From JADKIH01 sp031367345 (GTDB taxonomy: Bacteria; Bacteroidota; Bacteroidia; AKYH767-A; 2013-40CM-41-45), in the NCBI GenBank assembly GCA_031367345.1, contig JANLPR010000131.1, positions 1-6,005 of the forward strand: DNA of 6,005 bases. Reading direction: 5' to 3'. Each line of letters begins with the position of its first letter. Position 1 is the first letter of the stretch. A model generated the notes under the pieces. That model ran no database searches and had not been told where the DNA came from. It saw only the letters and a list, made by a program, of their open reading frames with translations. Below are positions 5,924 through 6,005 of this stretch, piece by piece. A program made the position numbers and the translations under genes.

Positions 5924-6005
5924 ATGATTCACGACTTATTTAAACAGTTCCCAAATCTCCATCCCCTATTTGTGCATTTCCCTATTGCACTTTTAGCGTT
6001 TGCAG
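5924..6005 (+). CDS. DUF2231-type membrane protein, N-terminal part (cut by window end)
   Basis: Twenty-seven codons are visible: MIHDLFKQFPNLHPLFVHF, then PIALLAFA. The NLHPLFVHFPIALL motif, a His-Pro pair and a second His at the start of the first membrane helix, is the hallmark of DUF2231 integral membrane proteins, which have about four helices and an unproven role. The ATG at 5924 is preceded by CACATAAAAA, an A-rich leader. The gene begins 15 bp after the T-run of the terminator, so it depends on readthrough or on a promoter I cannot identify in this short gap. DUF2231 genes are found near cytochrome and metal-resistance genes in Bacteroidota, which would fit the two genes upstream, but the call rests on a short N-terminus. 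Confidence 0.75.
   Translation, partial: MIHDLFKQFPNLHPLFVHFPIALLAFA

Overview
The window looks like an accessory stretch from a member of the Bacteroidota. The evidence is a large secreted protein ending in a type IX secretion (T9SS) sorting domain, a DUF3347 protein of the type common in that phylum, an A/T-rich background, A-rich leaders instead of Shine-Dalgarno sites, and a TAnnTTTG-type promoter element. No rRNA, tRNA, CRISPR array or intact transposase was recognised.

Layout. Positions 1-120 (about 62% G+C) encode, on the minus strand, a piece of the N-terminal part of an amidase-signature enzyme. It stops abruptly at about position 120, where the sequence becomes A/T-rich. This looks like a foreign or chimeric join. 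Positions 121-1046 hold no convincing gene. They contain a degenerate TTTGAGTG/CACTCAAA repeat block with direct and inverted copies (420-653), followed by the first copy of a dispersed repeat of about 66 bp (665-730). Positions 1047-3626 (minus strand) encode an 859-residue T9SS cargo protein with an N-terminal repeat region, several Ig/PKD-like units and a C-terminal sorting domain. An intergenic region of about 400 bp follows. Next is a short frame with a signal peptide (4043-4258) that looks like a gene remnant; its tail is the second copy of the dispersed repeat (4195-4260). Positions 4259-4833 are non-coding and structured: two small hairpins, short direct repeats and a perfect 15-bp inverted repeat.

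The right end is a compact plus-strand group: a Cys-rich exported protein with a C-terminal HPPPPK motif (4834-5241), a periplasmic DUF3347 protein (5346-5858), a strong intrinsic terminator (5869-5909), and the start of a DUF2231-type membrane protein (from 5924). DUF3347 proteins and small Cys-rich exported proteins are often found near copper or heavy-metal efflux genes in Bacteroidota. The working reading is therefore an envelope metal-handling group, which is an inference from family context. Genes beyond 6005 would test it.

The most interesting points are the amidase junction at the left end, the two dispersed repeats whose differences preserve one reading frame and which bracket the T9SS gene, the structured repeat at 4499-4749, and the small Cys-rich protein paired with DUF3347. 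No clearly new multi-gene system can be demonstrated from this window alone.
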